From: Arenicola marina
Lineage: Eukaryota > Annelida > Polychaeta > Arenicolidae
Direction: 5' to 3'
DNA: 64,000 nt
Assembly: GCA_964019135.1 (NCBI GenBank)
Contig: OZ025256.1
Span: 35,188,035 to 35,252,034 of the forward strand
Position 1 is the stretch's first letter. Each line of letters begins with the position of its first letter. The position numbers and the translations under genes were made by a program. Below the pieces are notes generated by a model, which was not told the origin of the DNA, did not search any database, and saw only the letters and a program-made list of their open reading frames with translations. Shown here one piece after another: positions 23,331-36,500 of the stretch.

Positions 23331-23782
23331 GTACTTGTACTTGCAGACCAAGAGCGCCCCGCCACCGCCCCGGCCCTCTGACGTCACATTACCCTCTCGC
23401 CTTATTCAGGGTGCGCGTGGCGTGCGCATCCGCCGTCTTCTCGAAGGAGGGGATCCGTTCTTGGTCACTGTGACCAGAGCAAGTCTGCCAGTCCTACGGG
23501 AGAATATAATGTGAACTCAATATGCATGTATTTATATGGCCCTATGTGATGCATTATGCATGCAATAAGTCATCCATCATGGCGACGAGCCTTGACCACA
23601 TGTCTCCCACCTTCTCGGTGTTCGTCTTTCAATTTCCGCCGACGCGACTAAGCGCATGACTTGAAAGCGAGGCTGTCGAGTAATCAGGATGGTCGTAACT
23701 TGCGCTGCGCTGACAGCGGCTGATCCGTGTCACGTGGTCACTTCACAATATCCGCTTTCTTGTGGCTTGTCATGGGACTGGC
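23331..23782. other. Unique spacer, no gene recognised
   Basis: GC-rich start, then ordinary unique DNA. A perfect CRE-type palindrome TGACGTCA lies at 23379-23386. There is no open frame with recognisable content. Confidence 0.6.
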
Positions 23783-24930
23783 ACTATGGTGCGGAGATAG
23801 GGGCACTGTGGTGCGGTGATGGGGGCACTGTGGTACGGTGATGGGGGCACTGTGGTGCGGTGATGGGGGCACTGTGGTGCGGTGATGGGGGCACTGTGGT
23901 GCGGTGATGGGGGCACTGTGGTGTGGTGATCGGGGCACTGTGGTGCGGGGATGGGGGCACTGTGGCGCGGTGATGGGGGCACTGTGGTGTGGTGATAGGG
24001 CACTGTGGTGCGGTGATGGGGGCACTGTGGTGTGGTGATGGGGGCACTGTGGTGTGGTGATGGGGGAACGGTGTGGTGATGGGGGCACTGTGGTGTGGTG
24101 AAGGAGGAACGGTGTGGTGATGGGGGCACTGTGGTATGGTGATGGGGGCACTGTGGTGTGGTGATGGGGGCACTGTGGTGTGGTCATTGGGGCACTGTGG
24201 TGCAGTGCTGGGGATACTGTAGTGCGGTGATGGGGGAACTATGGTGCGGTGATGGGGGCACTGCCAGACGGTGATGGGGGGACGGTGTGGTGATGGGGGC
24301 ACTGTGGTGTGGTGATGGGGGCACTGTGGTGCGGTGATGGTGGGACGGTGTGGTGATGGGGGCACTGTGGTGTGGTGATAGGGGCACTGTGGTGCGGTGA
24401 TGGGCGCACTGTGGTGTGGTGATGGGGGCACTGTGGTGTGGTGATGGGGGAACGGTGTGGTGATGGGGGCACTGTGGTGTGGTGATGGGGGCACTGTGGT
24501 GCGGTGATGGGGGAACTGTGGTGTGGTGATGGGCGCACTGTGGTGTGGTGATGGGGGCACTGTGGTGTGGTGATTGGGGCACTGTGGTGCAGTGCTGGGG
24601 ATACTGTAGTGCGGTGATGGGGGAACTATGGTGTGATGATGGGGGCACTGTCAGACGGTGATGGGGGCACTGTGGCCCGGTGATTGGGGCACTGTAGTGC
24701 GGTGATTGGGGCACTATGGTGCGGTGATGGGGGCACTGTGGTGCGGTGATGGGGGGACGGTGTGGTGATGGGGGCACTGGTGCGGTGATGGGGGGACGGT
24801 GTGGTGATGGGGGCACTGTGGTGCGGTGATGGGGGCACTGTGAGACGGTGATGGGGCACTGTGGAGCGGTGATGGGGAGACACATAGTGGTGTGGTGATG
24901 GGGGCACTGTGGTGCGGTGATGGAGACACT
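23783..24930. repeat. 22-bp minisatellite (GGGGGCACTGTGGTG core)
   Basis: About 52 units of 22 bp with core GTGATGGGGGCACTGTGGTG; shorter variants carry GGGGGAACGGTGTG. A block with the rare variant GCAGTGCTGG is repeated at 24202 and 24589 (387 bp apart), showing higher-order duplication. Minus-strand frames of up to about 258 codons (SPHHSAPITAPQCPH) are read-through of stop-free units. Confidence 0.95.
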
Positions 24931-25534
24931 GTGAGACATGGATGGGTGCACTTTGTGTGCCCTATCTATAACCTGGCGGCAGGGGTGGGGAAGTTATATT
25001 TGTGGAGCAGCTTTGTCTGTGCCTTGCCTAGAAGCTGGAGACTGGATTGTGTTGGCGTTATCATGTCAGGACTTAATTGGTCGGTATACCGTCACCAGCT
25101 TCAACACATGCCGCAGTGATACCGTGTTAAGAGATTCGCGCCAGGCCGCACCAGGGTGAGGTGGCAACTCTGCCCCAGCTCCCGATGGACACTGCTCGCT
25201 TACCAGCCTGTGGCGCCCCCTTAGCCCCAAAACTCTGTGAACGCTAAGTCGGGCTGTGATTCAGGTTTGATTTGAATTGGATGGCTCTGGTTTTTGTCGG
25301 TTTCAGGTTGACATAGCGCGACTTACTCGTTTCGCTATCCTGACCTAGAGGCAGTTCGCCTTGGTTGCTTTAAGCCCCATGGCTTGTTGTGGTTTATACC
25401 CCGTCTGGCCAACTTAATTGCCTCCATTTGTTTTCGTCATAGCTTTTCATGCACCAACGTTTGTCAGTCGCCATCGTGCTAATGTCACGGTGTCATCTAG
25501 CGTAGACGTGTTATTAACACGTAGGCAATGTTTT
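24931..25534. other. Unique spacer, no gene recognised
   Basis: Unique DNA with only short frames of about 75 codons in two overlapping frames and no recognisable motif. No RNA gene or repeat is visible. Confidence 0.6.
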
Positions 25535-25915
25535 CCCAGTGTGGACGATGTGATGTAAACGTGGGCGATGTTATTTAAACGTGGGTGATGTTTTTTAAAC
25601 GTGAACGATGCTATTCAAACGTGGACGGTGTTATTTAAACGTGGGTGATGTTTTTTAAACGTGGGTGATGTTTTTTAAACGTGAACGATGCTATTCAAAC
25701 GTGGGCGGTGTTATTTAAACGTGGACGATGTTTTTTAAACGTTGACGATGTTATTTATAAATAGACGATTTTATTTAATCGTGAACGATATTAATTTGTT
25801 TAATGTGGATAATGTTGTTTAAACGTGGGCGGTGTTATTTACACGTAGATGGTGTTATTCAAACGTAGATGGTGTTCTTTAGACATTGACAATGTTCTTT
25901 AGACGTAGACGGTAA
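25535..25915. repeat. 20-bp AT-rich minisatellite
   Basis: About 19 units of 20 bp, consensus ACGTGGGTGATGTTTTTTAA, with variants GTGAACGATGCTATTCAA and GTGGACGGTGTTATTTAA. The quartet of variant units recurs, indicating copying in groups. Divergence rises to the right, where units become irregular after about 25740. Confidence 0.9.
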
Positions 25916-26969
25916 ATGGATGATATTTAGTGATGACGGTTTCATCGCTAACGATGCCCTCCACAGTGTACCTTAAGTGACCTCGCCAGCCCTATGGTCC
26001 CTGCCACCCCCCCCCCCACCCCCCGTGCATCGTCCTTCATTGCCGCCAGGTTTGCCGTCAGTCCATCGGATTGAAGGCACGAGGAATCCACTTTCACCAT
26101 TGTGTCTGGATATAATTGTACCTTCTCTGTGTTGTACACAACTTCACTCGACATCAATCATCCGTTTTTCTCAGATTTTTCCAAAGAGCTAGCAGGCGTA
26201 ACAAAATATACGTAATATATGTCGACTTCCTGGTGAAATAAGTACGCTCACACCAGCTTAAATAGGAGGCACCTTTGGAAAAAAAAAAAAAAAAATTCTG
26301 CGCACTCTCGGATACATTGGCTAAAGGCCACGATGGCTAAATTTAGCTTCTATACCTAACAGCAATACAACAGCATATAAGCAACTCAACGGAACATTTA
26401 CAGAATTTATATGCTGTGTCAAATGCGATAGCATAGTTCAAGGAACTGTTTTCCACATTACACAAGCTTAAGCATGACATACGTCTGACGATTTGAACTG
26501 ATTGTTTACGTCTGGTGTGATTTCTTTCGCATTTTCCGGCAGATGGCGCAACTACCTGCCCCGACGTGACCGCCCGCCGACAAGTGACGTCACGTCTGCC
26601 AGACCCGCCACCCTCGGGCCAGACCCGCCACTCCCGGGCCTCCCAGGTAATGGGTCCGCTGGCGTCCCAAGGACACCAGGATGTTTGCTCAGTATACAAC
26701 TCATTAAATCTGGCTGCCATGGAAACGCGACGGGCGATAAAGATTCGGGCAATAGGCTTCTGAGAAACTCGTTTATATCTAGTGATTCGAGGAATAACAT
26801 GGACAGTGTCAGTGTCATCTATATTGGAGTCCTATGTATTCAAAAATATGTCCATCAATGTAAGAACTTCGTCCAATCTGCCCAAAAAATATTCGCTATA
26901 TTTTTCTTGGGCTGTTTATGGTGGCCTCGCGCAGCGCTCGTCACCCGTAACGACCAGCCCTGGTGGGGG
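25916..26969. other. Unique region with C-tracts and A-tract, no gene recognised
   Basis: Contains C-rich runs at about 26005-26025 and an A17 tract at about 26279-26295, which could be the end of an old retrotransposed copy. A palindrome GTGACGTCAC is centred near 26588. The open frame starting at 26502 is long only because it runs into the 10-bp array; its first 150 codons show no domain I recognise. No gene can be supported. Confidence 0.5.
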
Positions 26970-27812
26970 CCCGACAGACTCCGCCAGACTCCGCCAGACG
27001 CCGCCAGACTCCGCCAGGCTCCACCAGACTCCGCCAGACTCCACCAGACTCCGCCAGACTCGGCCAGACGCCGCCAGACTCCGCCAGACTCCGCCAGACG
27101 CCGCCAGACGCCGCCAGACTCCGCCAGACCCCACCAGACTCCACCAGACTCCACCATACTCCACCAGACTCCGACAGACCCCATCAGACTCCACCAGACT
27201 GCGCCAGACTCCACCAGACTCCACCAGACCCCATCAGACTCCACCAGACTCCACCAGACCCCATCAGACTCCACCAGACCCCACCAGACTCCATCAGACT
27301 CCGCCAGACCCCACCAGACTCCATCAGACTCCGCCAGACCCCACCAGACTCTACCAGGCTCCACCAGACTCCACCAGACCCCACCAGACTCCACCAGACC
27401 CCACCAGACTTTACCAGGCTCCACCAGACTCCACCAGACTCCACCAGACTCCGCCAGACCCCACCAGACCCCACCAGACTCGACCAGGCTCCACCAGACT
27501 CCACCAGACCCCACCAGACTCCACCAGACCCCACCAGACTCCACCAGGCTCCACCAGACCCCACCAGACTCCACCAGACTCCACCAGACCCCACCAGGCT
27601 CTACCAGACCCCACCAGACCCCACCAGACTCCGCCAAACTCCGCCAGACCCCATCAGACTCCACCAGACTCCACCAGACTCCACCAGGCTCCACCAGACC
27701 CCACCAGACTCCACCAGACCCCACCAGGCTCTACCAGACCCCACCAGACTCCGCCAGACTCCGCCTAACCCCATCAGACTCCACCAGACTCCACCAGACC
27801 CCACCAGACTCC
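26970..27812. repeat. 10-bp minisatellite (CTCCACCAGA)
   Basis: About 84 units of 10 bp alternating CTCCACCAGA, CCCCACCAGA and CTCCGCCAGA, with occasional GGCTCCACCA. The period is close to one turn of B-DNA. All plus and minus frames are open (TRLHQTPPDS and GGVWWSLVES), with a 10-residue period formed by three units. CCGCC variants dominate the left end and CCACC the middle, so the array has internal sub-blocks. Confidence 0.95.
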
Positions 27813-30800
27813 GCCTCCCCACTGAACCCTGACAACCAGTCGTGCACGTTAATGGGACTAAAAGTGTTCTGTCTGGGTAGCATCTTCTGTCTCAGAGTGA
27901 GTTAATGTTACAATATGTAAGAACGCCAGCAGTGGCTTCTAATAAACCGTTCATACAGCAATGTGCCGGCGAGGTGTTAGCATGTGCGTAATTATGCACT
28001 GGCCACATTGTCAGATATTATGACATGACTCTACTGTCTTAGAACGCCCAGCAGTAATGGGCCAGTAATGTCCCACCCGTGACGTAACACACAAAGCCAT
28101 ATCTTGCCAATTGAGATGCCTCACTCATTGGCGAAATAAGGGTCCTTAACTACGCCCCTTTTATTGCAAACTGTGTTTCTTTTTCTGTTTCTATTTCTAT
28201 TTTCATTTATTAAATGATTCAAAATCATTCGCAGGGAAAAGTCTGCAGCATAAGCAAATTAACCTTTACTCCCCGTCAACGAGCTAATGTGCCGCTCTTT
28301 ATGACCGAGTCAGCGCATTTCTCTGGGCTAGGACCGGTATATGCCGCCCGGTATACTCAAGCTCTTCCGGACCTCCCGGTCGGGCTACGCCGAATGTCAA
28401 TAAATGTTTACACCGGTCATGTCCGGTTCATTTAGGGGCAATGGAACCATCCTGGACAATCACTTTACAATCAGCCACCATCTTCTCCCGAATGTCCCGT
28501 GCTGTTTTGAACGGGGCACATCGGCATACCGAAGGAATGCGCGCGCACCCTGAGCCGGGTAAAAGAAATGTCGGGCGGTAAACCGATGCGTAATATGCGT
28601 ATTCGGTCCACCTTGGGGATATACCCTGGTTACCAAAGAAATGCGCCCAGTGCAACAACCGCTAAAAACGGGTGCTGCGAAGTGTGGACGAGAAATGGGC
28701 GAGACATGGGCGAGACATGGCCACAATGATGAGGTTTGTCATGCGTTGTTTAGTACTAACATAGGCGTCGGCCTAAAAACAAAAGAAAGGCGATCGACAT
28801 TGGCGACAGATACGCAGGCTTTTAGAAGCTGGTTAGGATGGCCGCTGTGGTCTCCACGTTTCATGCCGTGCGGATCTTTTCCGGCAGAAATCGAGCTACA
28901 CCTTTTATCCAAAAATAGTTGGACAGTATGCCTTTTACCTCTTGGGAGAAAACAAAAGGGGAAGAAGCAAGAAAAAGGTTACATTCATAAATTACAGTTT
29001 CGATTATAAATGAATTTGCTACTCGTGTTTTCAATGGGGCTTGATCAGTTCTTTTTATCAACCGGCCAAACCATTCAAAGTCACCCATATGTGTAATAAG
29101 CAGATATTGGCATTTGGTACCGATGGGAACTTCCCTCGCCAGGTGGCACAACTGTTTCATGTGGTTTCCATGGCATTCGCTACCGACAAGAAAATCATGA
29201 TCACCCCCTCCCCCGCCAGGCATATCGTAGTTATTTGTTTAGCGGTTTCTTTTAGTATTCATCTTTGTAACAGCGTTAAATTTCTTATTCAGATTCAAGA
29301 AGACACAAGGGATGACAAGCTCCCAGCACGGTGGCGCTACGCAAGCTAGCTTTTACAAAAACGGCCAAATCAGCTGTAATTTTTTGCAACGTTATAATTT
29401 TCAAGAATAAAACATAAAAATAACGAGCTTTGTGTATTTAATGCAGCCAAAAACATCTTGTACCCTTTCGAAATAGTTACAATTATTATTTATTTCATGT
29501 GTTATTGGGCTTAGGCTGAGTCCTAGCACTTTTCCATTTGCAGAAATGCGCGACGCATTTTTCCTATCGATTTGCGCAGCGCCGCCCTGGCGAGTGAGTG
29601 TGAAAATGCGTTGAGGAAGTAGGCGACAACAGAGATATAATGGAGCCCTAGCGGAGTGAGTCGAAGGCAGAGAACGAACGGATGAGGGGACAATGTCGAA
29701 TTACACAACTGACTGATTGCCAACGGTATTCATGAGCAACGCATTATTTCAAAGATCTTAATAAGACAAAGTCAATGCATCAAGCTGAGCAATATCATAA
29801 TCTGAATCATTTACTATACTCTCACCAAACTCGTTGACGACGTGATGAGGGAAGTGACAACATGACAAGAGAAGTGATAGTTTGTTAAAAACAACCCTGC
29901 TTAATTCGGAAGCAAAGGTAAACGAAGTGACGTGAAGGCCAGTAATTGTCAGAAATAGCATCATGTACCAGAACGGAGTGGTAAAGCGGGGGAACGGGGT
30001 TGTTTATCATATGATTCTATCAAACATCTATCAAACATTCATATCTGTTTGTCAAAACTGTTTTCTTGACATACGGACGACGGCGAAAACATAAATCCCT
30101 ATCGCACCGGACGGTTTATCGTCGAAATAACTCACGAAGTAGCTCCTGGCCAATCACTCATGATATAGGTTGGTTCAGGTCAACATACGGCAACTTGCGC
30201 CCTCTGCTAAAATAATTAGGCGGTGGTAACGTGGTCTAAATATGACCACTTTTTTTCAAGATTAGATCATATTGTCTAAAAGTGACCGAACCTTTGACTT
30301 TGCTATTGTGGCTACTAACGCACAATACTACCCCGCAATGGCCCATGGACTCAACGCAGTACCCATCCATGGCTTAGACATGGTCAGTCGGGTCACGAAT
30401 TTGATAATATTTGGGGCCATCGCGGCAGGCTTATATGTTGTTCTTCTACATAAGGTCGAGTCTGTCATTCGGTCAAACTTCCAACACACATATTTGCACT
30501 TCCACACTGTTCTAGGGATTGTAAAACATAAACCGAACCGATACCGAGATTCTCAAGAGCCTAACCTCACTTTTGAAGCCGAACATGGATTTTTAAAGTC
30601 AATTTGTTTCGAAAAAACTAAAAAAAATCCGAACGTAAAATCTCAAATTGCACTTCAAGCAGCGCGTATCTCGTATGGCTTTGAACTAATCATCCATTTT
30701 TTTTTCAACTCAGCTTTCAGCCCCATCGTAGCAAACACGTGATGTCTCACTTAGTCTCGTCGAACTCTTTGTCCAGAGTCGCATGACAAACAAACCCATC

Positions 30801-31065
30801 CCCGCCAGATCTGACATAAAAGTAGAAGGCGCTATCTACTGACGCATTAAATCCAGTGTTCATGACCAAAGGCTTTTACGCTTAACTTTGTTTTTATCTG
30901 AATAAACTTGGAAAAAAATCTATGAGCAATTAACGATTATCGGGGCTGTAACCCGGGGCAGGGTCTGGGCTGGGGGCAGGAGCGGAGCACCTGGCTGGCC
31001 CCAAAGGGGAGCGCATAACTTGACGGGTGTAACCGGGACACGAGCCGTCCGTCTAGAGAGTGAAA
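27813..31065. other. 3.2-kb unique region, no gene recognised
   Basis: The second longest unique stretch. Open frames are short. The longest, 30272-30742 on plus (156 codons), begins at TTG rather than ATG, has one hydrophobic stretch (LIIFGAIAAGLYVVLL), and matches nothing I know; I do not call it a gene. GCGCCCTCTGCT (about 30198) and the opposite-orientation GTAGAAGGCGCTATC (about 30823) could be weak inverted ends of a roughly 650-bp transposon around it. Region 28315-28440 has several ACCGGT/CCGGAC motifs without clear structure. Confidence 0.5.
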
Positions 31066-33080
31066 CCGAGCGCTAGGTGATGGACAGTGCTACCGAGCAC
31101 TAGGCGATCGACAGTGTTACCGAGCACTAGGCGATGGGCAGTGTTACCGAGCACTTGGCGATGGACAGTGTTACCGAGCACTAGGCGATGGGCAGTGTTA
31201 CCGAGCACTAGGCTATAGACTGTTACCGAGCACTAGGCGATGAACAGTGTTACCGAGCGCTAGGCGATGGGCAGTGTTACCGAGCGCTAGGCGATGGACC
31301 GTGTTACCGAGCGCTAGGCGATGGACCGTGTAACCGAGCGCTAGGCGATGGACAGTGTAACCGAGCACTAGGCGATGGACAGTGTTACCGAGCACTAGGC
31401 GATGGACAGTGTAACCGAGCACTAGGCGATGGGAAGTGTTACCGAGCACTAGGCGATGGACAGTGTTACGGAGCACTAGGCGATAGACTGTTACCGAGCA
31501 CTAGGCGATGGACAGTGTTACCGAGCACTAGGCGATAGACTGTTACCGAGCACTAGGCGATGGACAGTGTTACCGAGCACTAGGCGATAGACTGTTGCCG
31601 AGCACTAGGCGATGAACAGTGTTACCGAGCGCTAGGCGATGGACCGTGTAACCGAGCGCTAGGCGATGGACAGTGTTACCGAGCACTATGCGATGGGAAG
31701 TGTTACCGAGCACTAGGCGATGGACAGTGTTACCGAGCACTAGGCGATGGGCAGTGTTGCCGAGCACTAGGCGATGGGCAGTGTTACCGAGCACTAGGCG
31801 ATAGACTGTTACCGAGCACAAGGCGATGAACAGTGTTACCGAGCGCTAGGCGATGGGCAGTGTTACCGAGCACTAGGCGATGGACAGTGTTACCAATCAC
31901 TAGGCGATGGGCAGTGCTACCGAGCGCTAGGCGATGGACAGTGTTACCGAGCACTAGGCGATGGGCAGTGTTACCGAGCACTAGGCGATGGACAGTATTA
32001 CCGAGCACTAGGCGATGGGCAGTGTTACCGAGCACTAGGCGATGGACAGTGTAACCGAGCACTAGGCGATGGGAAGTGTTACCGAGCACTAGGCGATGGA
32101 CAGTGTTACCGAGCACTAGACGATGGACAGTGTTACCGAGCGCTAGGCGATGGACCGTGTAACCGAGCGCTAGGCGATGGACAGTGTTACCGAGCACTAG
32201 GCGATGGGCAGTGTTACCGAGCACTAGGCGATGGACAGTGTTACCGAGCGCTAGGCGATGGACAGTGTTACCGAGCGCTAGGCGATGGGCAGTGTTACCG
32301 AGCACTAGGCGATGGACAGTGTTACGGAGCACTAGGCGATGGGCAGTGTTACCCAGCGCTAGGCGATGGACAGTGTTACCGAGCACTAGGCGATGGACAG
32401 TGTTACGGAGCACTAGGCGATGGGCAGAGTTACCGAGCGCTAGGCGATGGACTGTGTTACCAAGCACTAGGCGATGGGCAGGGTTACCGAGCGCTAGGCG
32501 ATGGGCAGTGTTACCGAGCACTAGGCGATGGACAGTGTTACCGAGCACTAGGCGATGGGCAGTGTTACCGAGCACTAGGCGATGGACAGTGTTACCGAGC
32601 ACTAGGCGATGGACAGTGTTACCGAGCACTAGGCGATGGGCAGTGTTACCGAGCACTAGGCGATGGACAGTATTGCCGAGCACTAGGCAATGGGCAGTGT
32701 TACCGAGAACTAGGCGATGGGCAGTGTTACCGAGCTCTAGGCGATGGACAGTATTGCCGAGCACTAGGCAATGGGCAGTGTTACCGAGCACTAGACGATG
32801 GGCAGTGTTACCGAGCACTAGGCGATGGACAGTGTTACCGAGCACTAGGCGATGGGCAGTGTTACCGAGCGCTAGGCGATGGACAGTATTGCCGAGCACT
32901 AGGCAATGGGCAGTGTTACCGAGCACTAGGCGATGGGCAGTGTTACCGAGCACTAGGCGATGGGCAGTGTTACCGAGCACTAGGCGATGGACAGTGTTAC
33001 CGAGCACTAGGCGATGGGCAGTGTTACCGAGCGCTAGGCGATGGACAGTATTGCCGAGCACTAGGCGATGAACAGTGTTG
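31066..33080. repeat. 27-bp minisatellite (ACCGAGCACTAGGCGATGG)
   Basis: About 74 units of 27 bp with core TTACCGAGCACTAGGCGATG followed by GACAGTG or GGCAGTG. Shorter units carrying GATAGACTG occur near 31211, 31485, 31530, 31588 and 31803. The variant TGAACAGTG recurs at 31241, 31613 and 31827, indicating block duplication. The unit length is a multiple of three, so minus-strand (NTVHRLVLG) and plus-strand (STRRWTVLP) frames of up to 475 codons exist; neither shows coding evidence. Confidence 0.95.
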
Positions 33081-33523
33081 TAGGCCACATCACATAGTCG
33101 TGACGTTGGCAGGTATAGGACCCGCCGACTGGTGGCCATGACGTACTGTGAGGGAGTGGGTGTGTTTGCTGCACCGTGGTCCCAGCTGAACCTGTCGGGA
33201 TCTGGCAACATCCCGCAGGACTATTTCATGATGAGGAGAGAAGAGTTACGCAGCAGTACGTTGTCTGCCAGTCCGGCCCGTCTGACCGATGGGGCGACAA
33301 AGCGGCTCGCGCGAGGGTGACGGAGCTGGACATTGTGTGGGAAATCACTTAATGGCGCGCCATTAATATTTGAATGGCGTAGTCCGGCGATCGGTATGCC
33401 TTTTGTGGGACCACGCACGGCAGGGTAAAGTGCTCTTATTGGATGTCGCACATCAGTTCGTGTTAACAACAATTTTCGTGCGGCAGTGATCCTTCCGAGC
33501 AGCCATTGAACCGTGGAATGTGT
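33081..33523. other. Unique spacer between 27-bp and 42-bp arrays
   Basis: Unique DNA with short frames only. It contains the 18-bp perfect palindrome at 33349-33366. No gene is recognised. Confidence 0.6.
33349..33366. other. 18-bp perfect palindrome
   Basis: TTAATGGCGCGCCATTAA reads identically on both strands. It could be a protein-binding site or a transposon relic. No flanking inverted repeat extends it. Confidence 0.9.
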
Positions 33524-36500
33524 GGCCACGTTTCAGAGCGAGGCCCTGCAGGTCCACAGGACTGTTACAACGTGTCAGAGCGAGGCCCTGCAGGTCCACA
33601 GGACTGTGACCACGTGTCAGGGCGAGGCCCTGCAGGTCCACAGGACTGACCACGTGTCAGGGCGCGGCCCTGCAGGTCCACAGGACTGTGACCACGTGTC
33701 AGGGCGAGGCCCTGCAGGTCCACAGGACTGTGACCACGTGTCAGGGCGAGGCCCTGCAGGTCCACAGGACTGGGATCAAGTGTCAGGGCGAGGCCCTGCA
33801 GGTCCACAGGGCTGTGACCACGTGTCAGGGCGAGGCTCTGCAGGTCCACAGGACTGTGACCACGTGTCAGAGCGAGGCCCTGGAGGTCCACAGGACTGTG
33901 ACCACGTGTCAGGGCGAGACCCTGCAGGTCCCCAGGACTGTGACCACGTGTCAGAGCGAGGCCCTGCAGGTCCACAGGACTGTGGTCACGTGTCAGAGCG
34001 AGGCCCTGCAGGTCCACGGGACTGTGGCCACGTGTCAGAGCGAGGCCCTGCAGGTCCACAGGACTGTGTCCACGTGTCAGAGCGAGGCCCTGCAGGTCCA
34101 CAGGACTGTGACCACGTGTCAGAGCGAGGCCCTGCAGGTCCACAGGACTGTAACCACGTGTCAGAGCGAGGCCCTGCAGGTCCACAGGACTGTGACCACG
34201 TGTCAGGAAGAGGCCCTGCAGGTCTACAGGACTGTGACCACGTGTCAGGGCGAGGCCCTGCAGGTCTACAGGACTGTGGCCACGTGTCAGAGCGAGGCCC
34301 TGCAGGTCCACAGGACTGTGACCACGTGTCAGAGCGAGGCCCTGCAGGTCCACAGGACTGTGACCACGTGTCAGAGCGAGGCCCTGCAGGTCCACAGGAC
34401 TGTGACCACGTGTCAGAGCGAGGCCCTGCAGGTCCACAGGACTGTAACCACGTGTCAGAGCGAGGCCCTGCAGGTCCACAGGACTGTGACCACGTGTCAG
34501 GAAGAGGCCCTGCAGGTCCACAGGATTGTGGCCACGTGTCAGAGCGAGGCCCTGCAGGTCCACATGACTGTGACCACGTGTCAGGGCGAGGCCCTGCAGG
34601 TCCACAGGACTGTGGCTACGTGTCAGGAAGAGGCCCTGCAGGTCTACAGGACTGTGACCACGTGTCAGAGCGAGGCCCTGCAGGTCCACAGGACTGTGAC
34701 CACGTGTCAGAGCGAGGCCCTGCAGGTCCACAGGACTGTAACCACGTGTCAGAGCGAGGCCCTGCAGGTCCACAGGACTGTGACCACGTGTCAGGAAGAG
34801 GCCCTGCAGGTCCACAGGATTGTGGCCACGTGTCAGAGCGAGGCCCTGCAGGTCCACATGACTGTGACCACGTGTCAGGGCGAGGCCCTGCAGGTCCACA
34901 GGACTGTGGCTACGTGTCAGGAAGAGGCCCTGCAGGTCTACAGGACTGTGACCACGTGTCAGGGCGAGGCCCTGCAGGTCCACAGGACTGTGGCTACGTG
35001 TCAGGAAGAGGCCCTGCAGGTCTACAGGACTGTGACCACGTGTAAGGGAGAGGCCCTGCAGGTCTACAGGACTGTGACCACGTGTAAGGAAGAGGTCCTG
35101 CAGGTCAACAGGACTGTGACCACGTGTCAGGGCGAGGCCCTGCAGGTCCACAGGACTGTGGCTACGTGTCAGGAAGAGGCCCTGCAGGTCTACAGGACTG
35201 TGACCACGTGTAAGGGAGAGGCCCTGCAGGTCTACAGGACTGTGACCACGTGTAAGGAAGAGGTCCTGCAGGTCAACAGGACTGTGACCACGTGTCGGGG
35301 CGAGGCCCTGCAGGTCCATATGACAGTGACCACGCGTCAGAGCGAGGCCCTGCAGGTCCACAGGACTGTGACCACGCGTCAGGGTGAGGCCCTGCAGGTC
35401 GACAGGACTGTGGCCACGTGTCAGGGCGAGGCCCTGCAGGTCCACAGGACTGTGGCTACGTGTCAGGAAGAGGCCCTGCAGGTCTACAGGACTGTGACCA
35501 CGTGTAAGGGAGAGGTCCTGCAGGTCTACAGGACTGTGACCACGTGTCGGGGCGAGGCCCTGCAGGTCCACATGACAGTGACCACGTGTAAGGAAGAGGT
35601 CCTGCAGGTCAACAGGACTGTGACCACGTGTCGGGGCGAGGCCCTGCAGGTCCACATGACAGTGACCACGTGTCAGAGCGAGGCCCTGCAGGTCCACAGG
35701 ACTGTGACCACGCGTCAGGGTGAGGCCCTGCAGGTCGACAGGACTGTGGCCACGTGTCAGGGCGAGGCCCTGCAGGTCCACAGGACTGTGGCTACGTGTC
35801 AGGAAGAGGCCCTGCAGGTCTACAGGACTGTGACCACGTGTAAGGGAGAGGCCCTGCAGGTCTACAGGACTGTGACCACGTGTAAGGAAGAGGTCCTGCA
35901 GGTCAACAGGACTGTGACCACGTGTCGGGGCGAGGCCCTGCAGGTCCACATGACAGTGACCACGTGTAAGGAAGAGGTCCTGCAGGTCAACAGGACTGTG
36001 ACCACGTGTCGGGGCGAGGCCCTGCAGGTCAACAGGACTGTGACCACGTGTAAGGGAGAGGCCCTGCAGGTCTACAGGACTGTGACCACGTGTAAGGAAG
36101 AGGTCCTGCAGGTCAACAGGACTGTGACCACGTGTCAGAGCGAGGCCCTGCAGGTCCACAGGATTGTGGCCACGTGTCAGGGCGAGGCCCTGCAGGTCCA
36201 CATGACTGTGACCACGTGTCAGGGCGAGGCCCTGCAGGTCAACAGGACTGTGGCTACGTGTCAGGAAGAGGCCCTGCAGGTCTACAGGACTGTGACCACG
36301 TGTAAGGGAGAGGCCCTGCAGGTCTACAGGACTGTGACCACGTGTAAGGAAGAGGTCCTGCAGGTCAACAGGACTGTGACCACGTGTCGGGGCGAGGCCC
36401 TGCAGGTCCACATGACAGTGACCACGTGTCAGAGCGAGGCCCTGCAGGTCCACAGGACTGTGACCACGCGTCAGGGTGAGGCCCTGCAGGTCGACAGGAC

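Noticed and set aside
30272-30742. 156-codon plus-strand frame with a hydrophobic segment
   Set aside because: It starts at TTG, has no recognisable motif or splice context, and lies in AT-variable unique DNA. A chance frame of this size is plausible in 3.2 kb.
30186-30845. DNA transposon bounded by GCGCCCTCTGCT-like inverted ends
   Set aside because: Only about 10 of 13 positions match, and no target duplication or transposase is visible. Noted only as a weak possibility.
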